Assembly (NCBI RefSeq): GCF_001467025.1
Contig: NZ_LNXV01000033.1
Coordinates: forward strand, 461,403 to 525,402
Source of the DNA: Legionella brunensis
GTDB taxonomy: Bacteria; Pseudomonadota; Gammaproteobacteria; Legionellales; Legionellaceae
DNA length: 64,000 nt
Direction: 5' to 3'
The position numbers and the translations under genes are program-made. This document shows, in pieces, positions 1 through 8,987 of the stretch; position 1 is the stretch's first letter, and each line of letters opens with the position of its first letter. The notes beneath the pieces are model-generated. The model was not told the DNA's origin and did no database searches. It saw only the letters and a program-made list of their open reading frames with translations.

Positions 1-1137
1 CGATGTTGCCTGTTTTAGATCAGTTAAATTTTTTTTGTACCCTTGAGTAGCATTACTTGCCAATGTTGTATCAAGCGTAAATTTCTCTCTTGGAAAAAGC
101 CACTGACAAACGGGAGAAAGATCCCCAACTATAGGCTCTGCAATTTTCTTAAAGACTGTTGGTCCATTTTCACTATTGGTTAAACAGACTACCGCTTGGT
201 TGGTAGTGAGGTTGAGTGCTGCAAAATTCCGACAAGTGTTATTACCATCCCCCCAGTGAAATGCAACCATACTCCCATCTTTATTTTTCTGTAACCCAAT
301 ACCGACACCCCAACCGATTTGCTTTAAAACATCATCCGACACGTTTGCTTCTATTGCTTTGCTATCCTTTCCTGAAAGATCTAGAAGAGCGGGCTCAAAC
401 ATTAATTTTCTAACTTCTTTATTAGCCGTATCAGCAAATGCTTGTAAAAACTTGCCATAATCTGCTGCAGTAGTATATAGGGAAGCAGCAGGATGAATAC
501 CAAAAAAATGAGGTCTTGTATCAACTGAACCATCTGAAAAATGCCCCACAGATTGGTTTGTGCAATCTTTTGGCATTATAAAACTAGTATGATTCATCCC
601 TAAAGCAGTAAACTCCCTTTTTGCCAACTCTTCGAGACTATCAGGTGTTGCGATTCTCTCAATTATCTCTCTTAAAAAACGATAAGCTTCTCCTGAATAG
701 TTAAATTGTTCGCCAACGGGAGAAACATAGGCAAATGTCTCCAATTTATTAGGATCAAATTCATTAGGTAATCCTGCCTGATGAGATAAAATTAGGCGCG
801 GTGTTAATTTCTTATAATTCTGAGCAAATGTTTCATTAAACTTTTCAGGATGACGAATTGTTTCAAAGGGTGGACCGAAATCACCTAATCCCAGGTCACA
901 AAGAGGGGTATCCAAGTTTAACTGCCCACGCTCTACCATTTTTAGCACAATATAAGCAAAAACAGGCTTGCTTAAAGATGCTGCTTCAAAAATTGTTTCA
1001 TCGTTCACAGCTTGCTGAGTGTCATTATTGATAACACCTGATGTGCTAGTTGTTATTTTGCCATTTGCAGTGACTGTTGCTATCGAGATGCCCGGAATTT
1101 TGGCGTGCTCTCGCATAACATCCAATGAATTTTCCAT
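1..1137 (-). CDS. serine hydrolase of the class C beta-lactamase family (3' end outside window)
   Basis: The frame is open from an ATG at 1137 to the window edge, giving at least 379 residues without a stop. The N-terminal part carries a Ser-x-x-Lys motif (SLSK in the segment EAASLSKPVF), followed by a YSGEAYRF segment in the place of the Tyr-x-Asn/Ser motif and an HWGDGNN segment in the place of the third active-site motif. These are the hallmarks of the class C beta-lactamase/penicillin-binding-protein-like hydrolases. No signal peptide is visible at the chosen start, so a cytoplasmic or host-targeted esterase/peptidase is as likely as a true beta-lactamase. It is divergent from lspD. Substrate cannot be told. 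Confidence 0.8.
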   Translation of the reverse strand, partial: MENSLDVMREHAKIPGISIATVTANGKITTSTSGVINNDTQQAVNDETIFEAASLSKPVFAYIVLKMVERGQLNLDTPLCDLGLGDFGPPFETIRHPEKFNETFAQNYKKLTPRLILSHQAGLPNEFDPNKLETFAYVSPVGEQFNYSGEAYRFLREIIERIATPDSLEELAKREFTALGMNHTSFIMPKDCTNQSVGHFSDGSVDTRPHFFGIHPAASLYTTAADYGKFLQAFADTANKEVRKLMFEPALLDLSGKDSKAIEANVSDDVLKQIGWGVGIGLQKNKDGSMVAFHWGDGNNTCRNFAALNLTTNQAVVCLTNSENGPTVFKKIAEPIVGDLSPVCQWLFPREKFTLDTTLASNATQGYKKNLTDLKQATS

Positions 1138-1314
1138 AGACCTCTCCATCCAATGGGAATAGTATAATTTTAGAACAATCCTCATCACAGGAATACAGGA
1201 ATCAGATTACTAAATTTAGCTCATCACATTAATTCCTCATAATTTTTAAAAACTCTATTGTATCCTTGTAAATTTAGTTATGATGATTGCTATCAATTAT
1301 TTTTTGGTTGTTTG

Positions 1315-3795
1315 ATGCGAAAGATTGCGGTTGGCATATTGGTTTTATTTTGCTTCACAGTTTCTCGTGCTACAGAAGTCAGTATTAAAACAGTTACTGT
1401 CGAAGGTAAACCTGCATACATCTTACAGGTGGGCGACTTTGCTCATCAAAACAATGCCTTACAACTTAAATTTAAATTATCTTCTACTATTAATCAGCCA
1501 ATAGCGATTGCACAAGCTCCTAATAACAATAGCTATGTTGTTAAAATTGGGCCTATGAGTGATTATATTCTGGCTCAAAATTTACAAAGAAAAATAGGCG
1601 AAGAAACCAAAGCTGCAAAAATACCAACCAATCTCATGCTCGCTGAGAATAAAATCAAAGCTGACAATACTGCTGTTAGCACTATTGAGAATAAACCACA
1701 AGTCGACAATACTGTTGTCATTTCGACTAAGAATGAGGTTGAAGCTAACAACACCGATGCTAGTGCAGTTGAGGATAAGTCGGAAGAACCCAATCTCCCC
1801 TCTAAAAAATTGTGGAATTTAAGAAACGCAGATATTCGTGCAGTTATCGGTGAAGTTTCAAGAATAACCGGCAAAAACTTTATTATTGATCCTCGTGTCC
1901 AGGGAAAAATATCAATTATCTCCAGCACCCCTATATCTGATAAAGGGTTGTATCAAGTCTTTTTGTCGGTATTGCAAATTTCAGGCTATGCAGCAATTCC
2001 CAGTGGTAATGTTATTAAAATAATTCCTAACATTGATGCTAAAACTCAATCTCCCGATCTCTTAAACCAACTAAGAAATCCCCCTCAAGGGGATGAAATG
2101 ATGGTAGCAGTAATCCCTGTTCATTATGTTCCATCCGAACAGCTCGTACCTGTTTTGCGACCACTAATGCCACAATGGAGCAGCGTTTCAGCATATGCCC
2201 CTTCCAATATGCTGATTTTATCAGGGCGAGCAAGCAATATTAAGCAAATGGTTAGGATTATTCGCCAAGTTGACAGCTCATCAGCCAATGGCATTGATAT
2301 GATTCCTTTAAGACATGCCTTGGCAATGGATGTAGCCAGCACTCTTAAAGATTTGGTAAAAACTCAGCCAGGTCTTGGTAGTCATGTGCAGACTATGCTT
2401 GCAGCCGATGACCGTAGTAATGCTATTTTATTGAGTGGCAGTAAAACTGACCGTATCAGGCTGCGATTATTAATTGCAAAATTAGATCGCCAAAGCTCTT
2501 ACGGCAGTGATAGCAATACGCAGGTAGTTTATCTTAATTATTTACGTGCCGAAGATTTAGTCCCTATCTTAGCCGGCATTGCTCAAGCAAACTTTAGCGG
2601 TAATGTAGGAACTACGATAGGAACAATCACACGACCTGAGCTAGACAGTACTAATCCAGCCTCAAACCTTGTCAGCAACTCTTCGAGTGGCAATCAAACT
2701 CCTAGTCCTATGCCCCCATCCACTTCCGGTAATCCCGCAGCAACACCCAATACAACAGGAACGGCGACTCAGACTGAAGGTACAACAAAACCCACAGTGC
2801 AAATTATTGCAGAGCCAAACACTAATTCTATTATTCTCAATGCTCCAGTGAGTTTGATCCGCACCTTGAAATCAGTCATTCGGCAATTAGATATTAAACC
2901 TGCACAATTACTTATTGAAGCATTGGTTGCTGAAATTGATGAAAGCGATCTTACTAGTTTGGGGATTGAGTGGGGTAGTGATCAACAAACGGGAAAACCC
3001 AGCGATTTTAGACCTGGCTTTGCAATCATTAATTCCCAAACCAGAATTGATGACTTTCAAGCGCAAATTTATGCGTTAGCACGTGATCGTAAAGCAAATA
3101 TTTTATCCACTCCCTCTGTTGTCGTATTAGATAATAGACAGGCTAAGATTCTTGTCGGTAAACAAGTGTCTGTAGCCTCTACAAGTTACCCCAATAATGC
3201 CGGTGGAACCACAACAGCGAGCCCCTTTGTGACTTTCGATCGCGTCAATGTCGCACTGCATTTGTATGTCAGACCACAAATTACTCGTGGAAATGGCATC
3301 CAATTACAGATTGATCAAGGCAATGACACCATTGATCCCTCAAGTACTCTTAACACCGATAATCCCATTTTTAAAATTTCAAGCATTGTAACCTCTGTGC
3401 ATATAGAAAGTGGTGATATCGTCGTATTAGGCGGATTAACTCAAGACAGCTTGGGAAGTGATAACAATCGATTACCTATTGTGGGTGATCTCCCTGGTGT
3501 TGGACGTCTTTTCCAACATAATATTCAAAATCGAGAAAAGCGTGTTTTAATGGTATTTATACGTCCTTGTATCCTAAGAAGCCGTAGTGATTCTCTTTAT
3601 GTCACTGGTGGGAAGTATAACGACGTCCGCCAGGAACAATTAGACTTTTTACGTCAACAGCCTTATAACCCTGAAAATAATGACATGTTACTACCATCGC
3701 AGAATGAAGCTGCCTTACCCAGGCCTTTTAGTCAATCCACGCAACAAGCTGTTATAATTAAACAGCAACCCAAACAAATCTTAATGACTAAATGA
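1315..3795 (+). CDS. lspD: type II secretion secretin LspD/GspD with N-terminal SPOR-like domain
   Basis: Outer-membrane secretin through which folded periplasmic proteins leave the cell. I choose the ATG at 1315 (826 aa) rather than the upstream TTG at 1258, because it begins a good signal peptide (MRKIAVGILVLFCF...SRA). Residues about 35-94 have a SPOR-like pattern (YILQVGDF ... NA ... YVVKIGP), a peptidoglycan-binding fold not part of the usual GspD core. A Thr/Asn/Glu-rich linker follows, then the N0 domain (about 166 onward, LWNLRNADIRAVI), the N1-N3 modules interrupted by a Ser/Thr/Pro-rich insert, and the secretin core ending with VLGGLTQDS and VPGVGRLF-type sequence (here LPGVGRLFQH). 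lspE follows after 1 nt, so they form an operon. The other type II genes are not in the window. Confidence 0.93.
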   Translation: MRKIAVGILVLFCFTVSRATEVSIKTVTVEGKPAYILQVGDFAHQNNALQLKFKLSSTINQPIAIAQAPNNNSYVVKIGPMSDYILAQNLQRKIGEETKAAKIPTNLMLAENKIKADNTAVSTIENKPQVDNTVVISTKNEVEANNTDASAVEDKSEEPNLPSKKLWNLRNADIRAVIGEVSRITGKNFIIDPRVQGKISIISSTPISDKGLYQVFLSVLQISGYAAIPSGNVIKIIPNIDAKTQSPDLLNQLRNPPQGDEMMVAVIPVHYVPSEQLVPVLRPLMPQWSSVSAYAPSNMLILSGRASNIKQMVRIIRQVDSSSANGIDMIPLRHALAMDVASTLKDLVKTQPGLGSHVQTMLAADDRSNAILLSGSKTDRIRLRLLIAKLDRQSSYGSDSNTQVVYLNYLRAEDLVPILAGIAQANFSGNVGTTIGTITRPELDSTNPASNLVSNSSSGNQTPSPMPPSTSGNPAATPNTTGTATQTEGTTKPTVQIIAEPNTNSIILNAPVSLIRTLKSVIRQLDIKPAQLLIEALVAEIDESDLTSLGIEWGSDQQTGKPSDFRPGFAIINSQTRIDDFQAQIYALARDRKANILSTPSVVVLDNRQAKILVGKQVSVASTSYPNNAGGTTTASPFVTFDRVNVALHLYVRPQITRGNGIQLQIDQGNDTIDPSSTLNTDNPIFKISSIVTSVHIESGDIVVLGGLTQDSLGSDNNRLPIVGDLPGVGRLFQHNIQNREKRVLMVFIRPCILRSRSDSLYVTGGKYNDVRQEQLDFLRQQPYNPENNDMLLPSQNEAALPRPFSQSTQQAVIIKQQPKQILMTK

Positions 3796-3796
3796 C

Positions 3797-5287
3797 ATGA
3801 GCATGGAAAATCAAGAAAGGTCAAAACGTCTCCCTTATTCCTTTGCAAAAACGCAAGGGGTTATTGCCAGTATGCAAGATAATGGCTCTTCCATTGTCTA
3901 TCATGTTGGCTCCCCTTCCTTGCCTGTTCTTGCCGAAGTTAAACGCTTACTGCAGTGCGATCTTAAGCTACAAGAAGTTAATGAGTCTGAGTTTCAGCAA
4001 CATTTGGCACAAATCTACCAATCTCAGTCCTCTGTTCTTGATGCTGCTGAAGTTATGGAAGAAGATATGGACTTGTCATTACTTGCAGACCAATTGCCTG
4101 TAAGTGAAGATTTGTTGGATAACCAAGATGATGCACCCATCATACGCTTGCTTAATGCTTTATTTACCCAAGCAATTAAACAAAAAGCGTCAGATATTCA
4201 TATTGAAACTTACGAAAGCCGCGTCCTAGTTCGTAATCGAATTGATGGAGTCTTAAACGAGGTTTTGGAAATTCAACGCGCTATTGCACCTCTAGTCATT
4301 TCTCGAGTAAAAGTGATGGCAAAACTGGACATCGCTGAAAAACGTATCCCCCAAGACGGACGCATTGCCTTGCGAATAGGTGGCCATAATATTGATGTTC
4401 GTGTATCTACTTTGCCATCCAATCATGGCGAGCGAATTGTACTTCGTATTTTAGATAAGCAAGCAGCGCAATTGGATTTGAGCTTGTTAGGAATGCCACA
4501 ATCAACATTAAAGGCCATGAGAACAATGATTGCTGAACCTCATGGCATCATATTGGTAACAGGTCCTACCGGCTCTGGTAAAACAACTTCACTTTATGCA
4601 ATGTTAACCGAGCTTAACCAAGTCAGTCGCAATATTTTAACAATTGAAGATCCTATTGAATATGATTTGCCTGGTGTGGGACAAACTCAGGTCAACACAA
4701 AAGTACAAATGACATTCGCCAAAGGCTTAAGAGCTATTTTACGACAGGATCCAGATGTCGTTATGATCGGAGAAATACGCGACTTAGAAACCGCTGAAAT
4801 TGCTGTCCAAGCAAGCTTAACTGGACACTTGGTTCTTTCTACCCTTCACACTAATAGTGCCTTAGGAGCTATTACTCGTTTACATGACATGGGAGTTGAA
4901 TCCTTCTTATTAGCTTCTAGTATTGTTGGCCTAATTGCTCAACGCTTAGTGCGAAAACTGTGTGATCATTGCAAGATACCTCACCAATTACGTGAAGATG
5001 AACAAGAATTAATGAGGCTTCAGCCAAACACTGATATCTCCAAGGTCTGTGAACCCAAAGGATGCGAACAATGTAATCATTCTGGTTATCGTGGCCGTAC
5101 AGGTATTTATGAATTAATTATGATTGATGAGGCCTTAAGAGGTATGATACATCGTAATGAAAGCTTACAAATAATTGATAATTATTTACGCCCGTCTACC
5201 CCAACTATCCGTGAAGATGGGTTTAAACGAGTACTCGTCGGAGATACTTCCCTTGCAGAAATTTTGCGTGTAACGAGTCAGCATTAA
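3797..5287 (+). CDS. lspE: type II secretion ATPase LspE/GspE
   Basis: Cytoplasmic hexameric ATPase that powers pseudopilus assembly in type II secretion. The 496-residue protein has an N-terminal region linking to the inner-membrane platform, a Walker A motif at residues 256-263 (GPTGSGKT), an Asp box around 284 (IEDPIEY), a Walker B region at 321-329 (VVMIGEIRD) and a His box (GHLVLSTLHTN). A four-Cys zinc module typical of GspE is present (C389/C392 and C423/C426). Length is normal for the family. It starts 1 nt after lspD; a second ATG two codons later is possible. The pair matches the lspDE arrangement known in Legionella. Confidence 0.95.
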   Translation: MSMENQERSKRLPYSFAKTQGVIASMQDNGSSIVYHVGSPSLPVLAEVKRLLQCDLKLQEVNESEFQQHLAQIYQSQSSVLDAAEVMEEDMDLSLLADQLPVSEDLLDNQDDAPIIRLLNALFTQAIKQKASDIHIETYESRVLVRNRIDGVLNEVLEIQRAIAPLVISRVKVMAKLDIAEKRIPQDGRIALRIGGHNIDVRVSTLPSNHGERIVLRILDKQAAQLDLSLLGMPQSTLKAMRTMIAEPHGIILVTGPTGSGKTTSLYAMLTELNQVSRNILTIEDPIEYDLPGVGQTQVNTKVQMTFAKGLRAILRQDPDVVMIGEIRDLETAEIAVQASLTGHLVLSTLHTNSALGAITRLHDMGVESFLLASSIVGLIAQRLVRKLCDHCKIPHQLREDEQELMRLQPNTDISKVCEPKGCEQCNHSGYRGRTGIYELIMIDEALRGMIHRNESLQIIDNYLRPSTPTIREDGFKRVLVGDTSLAEILRVTSQH

Positions 5288-5309
5288 AATTATCCTGCCA
5301 CGTATTAGA

Positions 5310-6092
5310 TTATAGGTTGAACCTCTCTTCGTTGAAGTAATATTGAAAGATATCCGCTCTATCTAGCTCGGCTTTTGCTAAGGGATCTTCTAGTAGTTTT
5401 TCTATCGAACGTCCTATTCCTGTTAAATTATCATCCAAAAATTCAATATAACTTTCTATTTGCTCTTGAGGTTCAAGAGTAGTATCTACTAAAGCATCAC
5501 AATGATGAGCTATTGCTTTAGCGATGTGGTGATTTTCTAATTGAAATCCGAGACTGGTATTTATTACTTTAATAAAAATCTCTGGGGAATCCAGGATCAA
5601 ATTGCATAGGAAATTTGGATTTTTTAACAAATGCTCTGCCAACTTAGTCATAAACTCCGGCTCCCCTATTAGTGTAAGCATAATTTCTAATTTCTCGGTT
5701 GATTTAAGACGAGAAAACTCTAATCCTGCATGGGAAGATAGCCAAGAAATAAAATCTCTACGTATTTCGATAGCGGGCGCAAAAAATTGAAAGTTAGAAT
5801 AGACCCCTCTTGTTTTAGGCCTATCCCAAGTAATAAATACACCATTTGTCTGAGCCAATGTTTCCATCCGTAATTTAACAATATATCCATCCACATAATT
5901 CTCAATTACAGGTAAAGCAACTTTAATAGCCGCAATTAATTCCCGTAGAGAGAGCGAGGGTCCATTCTTATAATCTTCGAGGGCTTTTTTAAGTTTCTGT
6001 ACTGAAGGATGAATATAATTCCCCGTTTTATTCGTTTGTAGCTCAAACATGTAAGCTAAAGAGTCCTCTAATGCCTCTAACGGATCTTTCAT
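5310..6092 (-). CDS. hypothetical protein, 260 aa
   Basis: I do not recognise this protein. It is predicted soluble and mostly helical, with no signal peptide or membrane segment. It contains many acidic and Leu-rich stretches and no catalytic motif that I can name. It is convergent with lspE, 22 nt away. The ATG at 6092 is preceded by an AGGA-like ribosome-binding site. A weak PmrA-like direct repeat lies upstream at 6157-6176 (about 12 of 18 consensus positions), too poor to call. It lies beside another unrecognised gene on the same strand, so it may be an effector-type accessory gene, but nothing in the sequence proves it. Confidence 0.6.
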   Translation of the reverse strand: MKDPLEALEDSLAYMFELQTNKTGNYIHPSVQKLKKALEDYKNGPSLSLRELIAAIKVALPVIENYVDGYIVKLRMETLAQTNGVFITWDRPKTRGVYSNFQFFAPAIEIRRDFISWLSSHAGLEFSRLKSTEKLEIMLTLIGEPEFMTKLAEHLLKNPNFLCNLILDSPEIFIKVINTSLGFQLENHHIAKAIAHHCDALVDTTLEPQEQIESYIEFLDDNLTGIGRSIEKLLEDPLAKAELDRADIFQYYFNEERFNL

Positions 6093-6209
6093 TACACTTC
6101 CTTATCAGCCTCCTATTTTTAACCTTAGTCAAAAAACTCTTATTTACCAAATTAAAAATTCTAAGTGTTAATTAAAAAATCAGTATGTGAAAAAATTATA
6201 ATAGTAAAT

Positions 6210-7787
6210 TCAATTAATTATCGGGGGGATATCCAAAGAATATTCAACCTTAATGGTATTCGTGAAAGTATCAATACATGACGTCATTTGATGAATAAAA
6301 TGATGAGGGAAACCATCATCAACCATTTCAAGTTTTAATTTCATATCGTGAGCCCAAGGAGAGGATGAGATTAGGAAATCGTTAGTATCTGAATTCAATT
6401 GTCCTAATAAAGTATTTGCACTCTCTAATATGGACTGAGCCTCTTTTTTTAAATAATAGCTTTTTGTGCCAAATATAAATTCAAATAGGTTGCATTTGCA
6501 ATGCTGTGATAATTGTTTTAACAATTCCTTAGCTGAGTCTACAGCTCTACTATTGATATTTGCAATGTAGTGATATTTATCTATATCGTCAGGATTTCTC
6601 CTGGATGTCATCATTTCATCCAGACGTTTACTCATAATTTTCTCATTAATTACTTTAACCTTTGAAGCAAGTGCCGGTTCATAACCACCCAATTGCCTCT
6701 CTTTAAAAATTTTTAAACGATAATTAGAACCAAAAGGAGGATTATCAACAGCCAGACCACCTTTTACACTCCTAATATTCATATCGGGATATTTATTAAT
6801 GGAGGCCACATGTTTTTCTTCCAATTTTAATGTCTTATCAAGAGGTCTTGATGTATTCCAATTGTAGAAAACCGTACCAAGCCAAGGATCAACATGTAAA
6901 ACTGAATTAGAAATCTTTGCTTCTTCATAAGGATCAATAGAGTTAGACGTTAATATTTGATCAGTTTGTTCCGGTAGAAAAGATGAGGAAGTCTCATCAG
7001 CACTTTCTAAACGCCCTACGAGTAATCTTTTTGAATGCCTATTAAAATTATCAAGGCAAATATCCACCGCTTGAATATATCTCGCCCCTCCTTTCGTTTC
7101 AATTTCAAGAACACTATTATTAGAAACAGAAATATCATCATCAACTCCACCGGCCACAAAAGAACTGACGTGAGATGTCAATCTTCCCGTTCGTTGCTGC
7201 GAGAAATTAGAGGCATCTTTATAAGTGATATCAATCGTAGAAGCGATCCCCTTACTTATTGTATCAATTTTGGCTTGTTTACCACCCTGTACATAGAGAG
7301 CTACATTTAGCAATTCACCTTTGTTATTCACTACCGAAAATGAGCTAAGTAGAAGATGAACATTCTCATGCAAACTATTAGCGATTTGCTCTATAGCTTC
7401 CACAAGGAGGCCAAATTCAGTCATTGTCAAAGGCTTATCTCCATACAGTGAAAACTCATTTAATGAGACTCTGGTAATTGTATTCAAATGCTCTTTCTTG
7501 AGTTGATAGCTTCCCTCGTTTGTAGACTCACAATAAAGTTGCTGATGATATGAATTTGTTATTCTGGCGAGTGATTTAATATGATCGATTAAACGAGGCA
7601 AGGTATCAAACTCAGGATATTTATTCTCATGTGACTTTGATTCACCATAGGAATACTTTGCCTTTTCTGGGTAAATCACCAAATCACGTATTGTCACTGG
7701 AGCATTTTGCGTTTTTTTCTCTTGTTCTAATTTTTTACCTCTAGAATGTCTCAAAAACTTATATCGCAAGTAGTTTTCGTAAAACAT
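6210..7787 (-). CDS. hypothetical protein, 525 aa, candidate Dot/Icm effector
   Basis: I do not recognise a family. The protein is soluble, without signal peptide or membrane segments. It starts with a basic stretch (residues 1-25, RYKFLRHSRGKK) and has a mixed alpha/beta middle part and a helical Cys/Lys-rich part near residues 420-460 (HCKCNLFEF). A good PmrA-like direct repeat lies upstream at 7828-7847. This control, the lack of a metabolic family and the Legionella setting suggest a translocated effector; that is inference. Transcription runs toward the 260-aa gene, 117 nt downstream, so the two could share a transcript. Confidence 0.6.
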   Translation of the reverse strand: MFYENYLRYKFLRHSRGKKLEQEKKTQNAPVTIRDLVIYPEKAKYSYGESKSHENKYPEFDTLPRLIDHIKSLARITNSYHQQLYCESTNEGSYQLKKEHLNTITRVSLNEFSLYGDKPLTMTEFGLLVEAIEQIANSLHENVHLLLSSFSVVNNKGELLNVALYVQGGKQAKIDTISKGIASTIDITYKDASNFSQQRTGRLTSHVSSFVAGGVDDDISVSNNSVLEIETKGGARYIQAVDICLDNFNRHSKRLLVGRLESADETSSSFLPEQTDQILTSNSIDPYEEAKISNSVLHVDPWLGTVFYNWNTSRPLDKTLKLEEKHVASINKYPDMNIRSVKGGLAVDNPPFGSNYRLKIFKERQLGGYEPALASKVKVINEKIMSKRLDEMMTSRRNPDDIDKYHYIANINSRAVDSAKELLKQLSQHCKCNLFEFIFGTKSYYLKKEAQSILESANTLLGQLNSDTNDFLISSSPWAHDMKLKLEMVDDGFPHHFIHQMTSCIDTFTNTIKVEYSLDIPPIIN

Positions 7788-7827
7788 ATCATACTCTTTA
7801 ATCGGTTTACTTTAAAATTAGCATATG

Positions 7828-7847
7828 ACCATTAACTGAGCATTAAG
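7828..7847 (-). promoter_or_regulatory. candidate PmrA box upstream of the 525-aa gene
   Basis: Read on the minus strand, two half-sites CTTAATGCT and GTTAATGGT are separated by CA, so the TTAAT cores repeat with an 11-nt period. They match 7 and 6 of 9 positions of the recalled Legionella PmrA half-site cTTAATatT. The site lies about 40 nt upstream of the start codon, and a TATGCTAAT-like -10 region follows it. Confidence 0.5.
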
Positions 7848-7943
7848 AGTTGACGTTATACTGTAGAAAAATAAGACTTTTGGAATATGACCAACGATAT
7901 GACCTTAATAGTGCCATCAAGGTCATATAGAGGATCAGGAGCA

Positions 7944-8585
7944 TTAATTTGAAGTATTGCTATTACCGGTATCTGTGGTCGTATTGGTTGTTGTACCTGT
8001 GCTAGTACTTGTATCATCAGGTGAAGTAGTCGTGTTACTTGTGCCAATACCTGAGTCTGTACTACCTGAATTGTTTGTATTGTCTGCCCCAGGATTAGTA
8101 TCAGTAGCACTTGGTTCTGTTGGTGTACTATTGTCACTGGGAACTGTTGTATCGCTACTGGGAGGAGTGGTGTCATCACTGGGAACTGTTGTATCACCAC
8201 TGGGAGGTGTGGTGCTATCACTAGGAACTGTTCCATCACTACTAGGAGAGGTGGCGTTATCGCTAGGAGTTGGAGTTTCCGCAGGCATTCCAGTGGTGGT
8301 GCCCTTGTTCATTGTGCTGGAATCTTCATCAACGGAAGTTGAACCCGTCGCTGTACCAATATTATCCTCATCAGGTGTAGCTTCGCTTGTAATACTAGGT
8401 GTTTCCGTCACAGGGTCTAATGTACTAGTACTATCATCAACAGACGTAGAACCCGTTGCAGTACCCGTGTTGACAGTAGTGCTTGTATCATTTGGGTCTT
8501 GTGAGTCGGTGAGTGCATTGGCGTTAGTACTGGCAAACATTGATAATCCAAATGTTGCTACTAAGATTGAAAGTATCTTTTTCAT
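7944..8585 (-). CDS. exported low-complexity Ser/Thr/Pro-rich protein
   Basis: Residues 1-24 form a clear signal peptide (MKKILSILVATFGLSMFAS...NANA). The rest of the 213 residues is almost only Thr, Ser, Asp, Pro, Gly and Asn, with no hydrophobic core. Two kinds of internal repeat are visible: GTATGSTSVD occurs twice near the N-terminus, and units of the type TTVPSDDTTPPSS recur in the middle. Such a chain should be disordered and exported to the periplasm or surface. A strong ribosome-binding site (AAGGAG) precedes the ATG at 8585. The reverse-strand reading frame over the same DNA is a by-product of the repeats. Function unknown; repeat number may vary between strains. Confidence 0.75.
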   Translation of the reverse strand: MKKILSILVATFGLSMFASTNANALTDSQDPNDTSTTVNTGTATGSTSVDDSTSTLDPVTETPSITSEATPDEDNIGTATGSTSVDEDSSTMNKGTTTGMPAETPTPSDNATSPSSDGTVPSDSTTPPSGDTTVPSDDTTPPSSDTTVPSDNSTPTEPSATDTNPGADNTNNSGSTDSGIGTSNTTTSPDDTSTSTGTTTNTTTDTGNSNTSN

Positions 8586-8987
8586 GAGGCTCTCCTTCGC
8601 ATTTATGACTGCTAAATGCCTGATATTTTTTATCCATGATCACATTATAGATGAGTTATCAAATTTTATAGGTCAAGACCAATGAATTTCTCACTAAAAG
8701 TTAAGAAACAAACAATAGCTTCTGCTTGGTGTTCTTGCGTGTTAGTCATATGAAAAACTGAAAGAAGATTTATCTTTGCTAAAGACTTTAATTTTCTGGT
8801 AAGACTGCGTTGATTGGCTGGAATTGCAGGCCTTACCCCAAAATCCCTTTAGCTGCATAAATCCTTTAAAAAATAAGGCCCTATATTAAAAATAGACTAT
8901 ATTTTAAAATAACGCAAAAATTGAACAACTCTATTCAGAGGTAACTTACCTTAGAAAGGAGCAAAGTTACAACCAAATTCCATGTAA
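8586..8987. other. 402-nt intergenic region, no gene seen
   Basis: This stretch lies upstream of the low-complexity exported protein gene and downstream of cysS, both on the minus strand. No open frame with a ribosome-binding site is visible. The only structure noticed is a 7-bp inverted repeat (GGCCTTA at 8829-8835 and TAAGGCC at 8874-8880) with a long loop, and AT-rich DNA that may hold the promoter of the downstream gene. No tRNA or other RNA gene was recognised. Confidence 0.5.

Noticed and set aside
1258..1314. TTG start for lspD giving 19 extra residues
   Set aside because: The extension would precede and spoil a clear signal peptide that begins at the ATG at 1315.
6157..6176. PmrA-like repeat upstream of the 260-aa gene
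   Set aside because: About 12 of 18 positions match and the second core is TTAGA; not distinguishable from AT-rich background.
7957..8685. 242-codon open frame on the plus strand over the low-complexity exported protein gene
   Set aside because: It is the antisense reading of the Ser/Thr repeats, with a Val/Leu/Ser-only product and no ribosome-binding site; the minus-strand frame has a signal peptide and a strong site.
8829..8880. GGCCTTA/TAAGGCC inverted repeat in the 402-nt gap as a terminator or RNA gene
   Set aside because: Seven-bp arms with a 38-nt loop are too weak, and no T-run follows in the needed direction.
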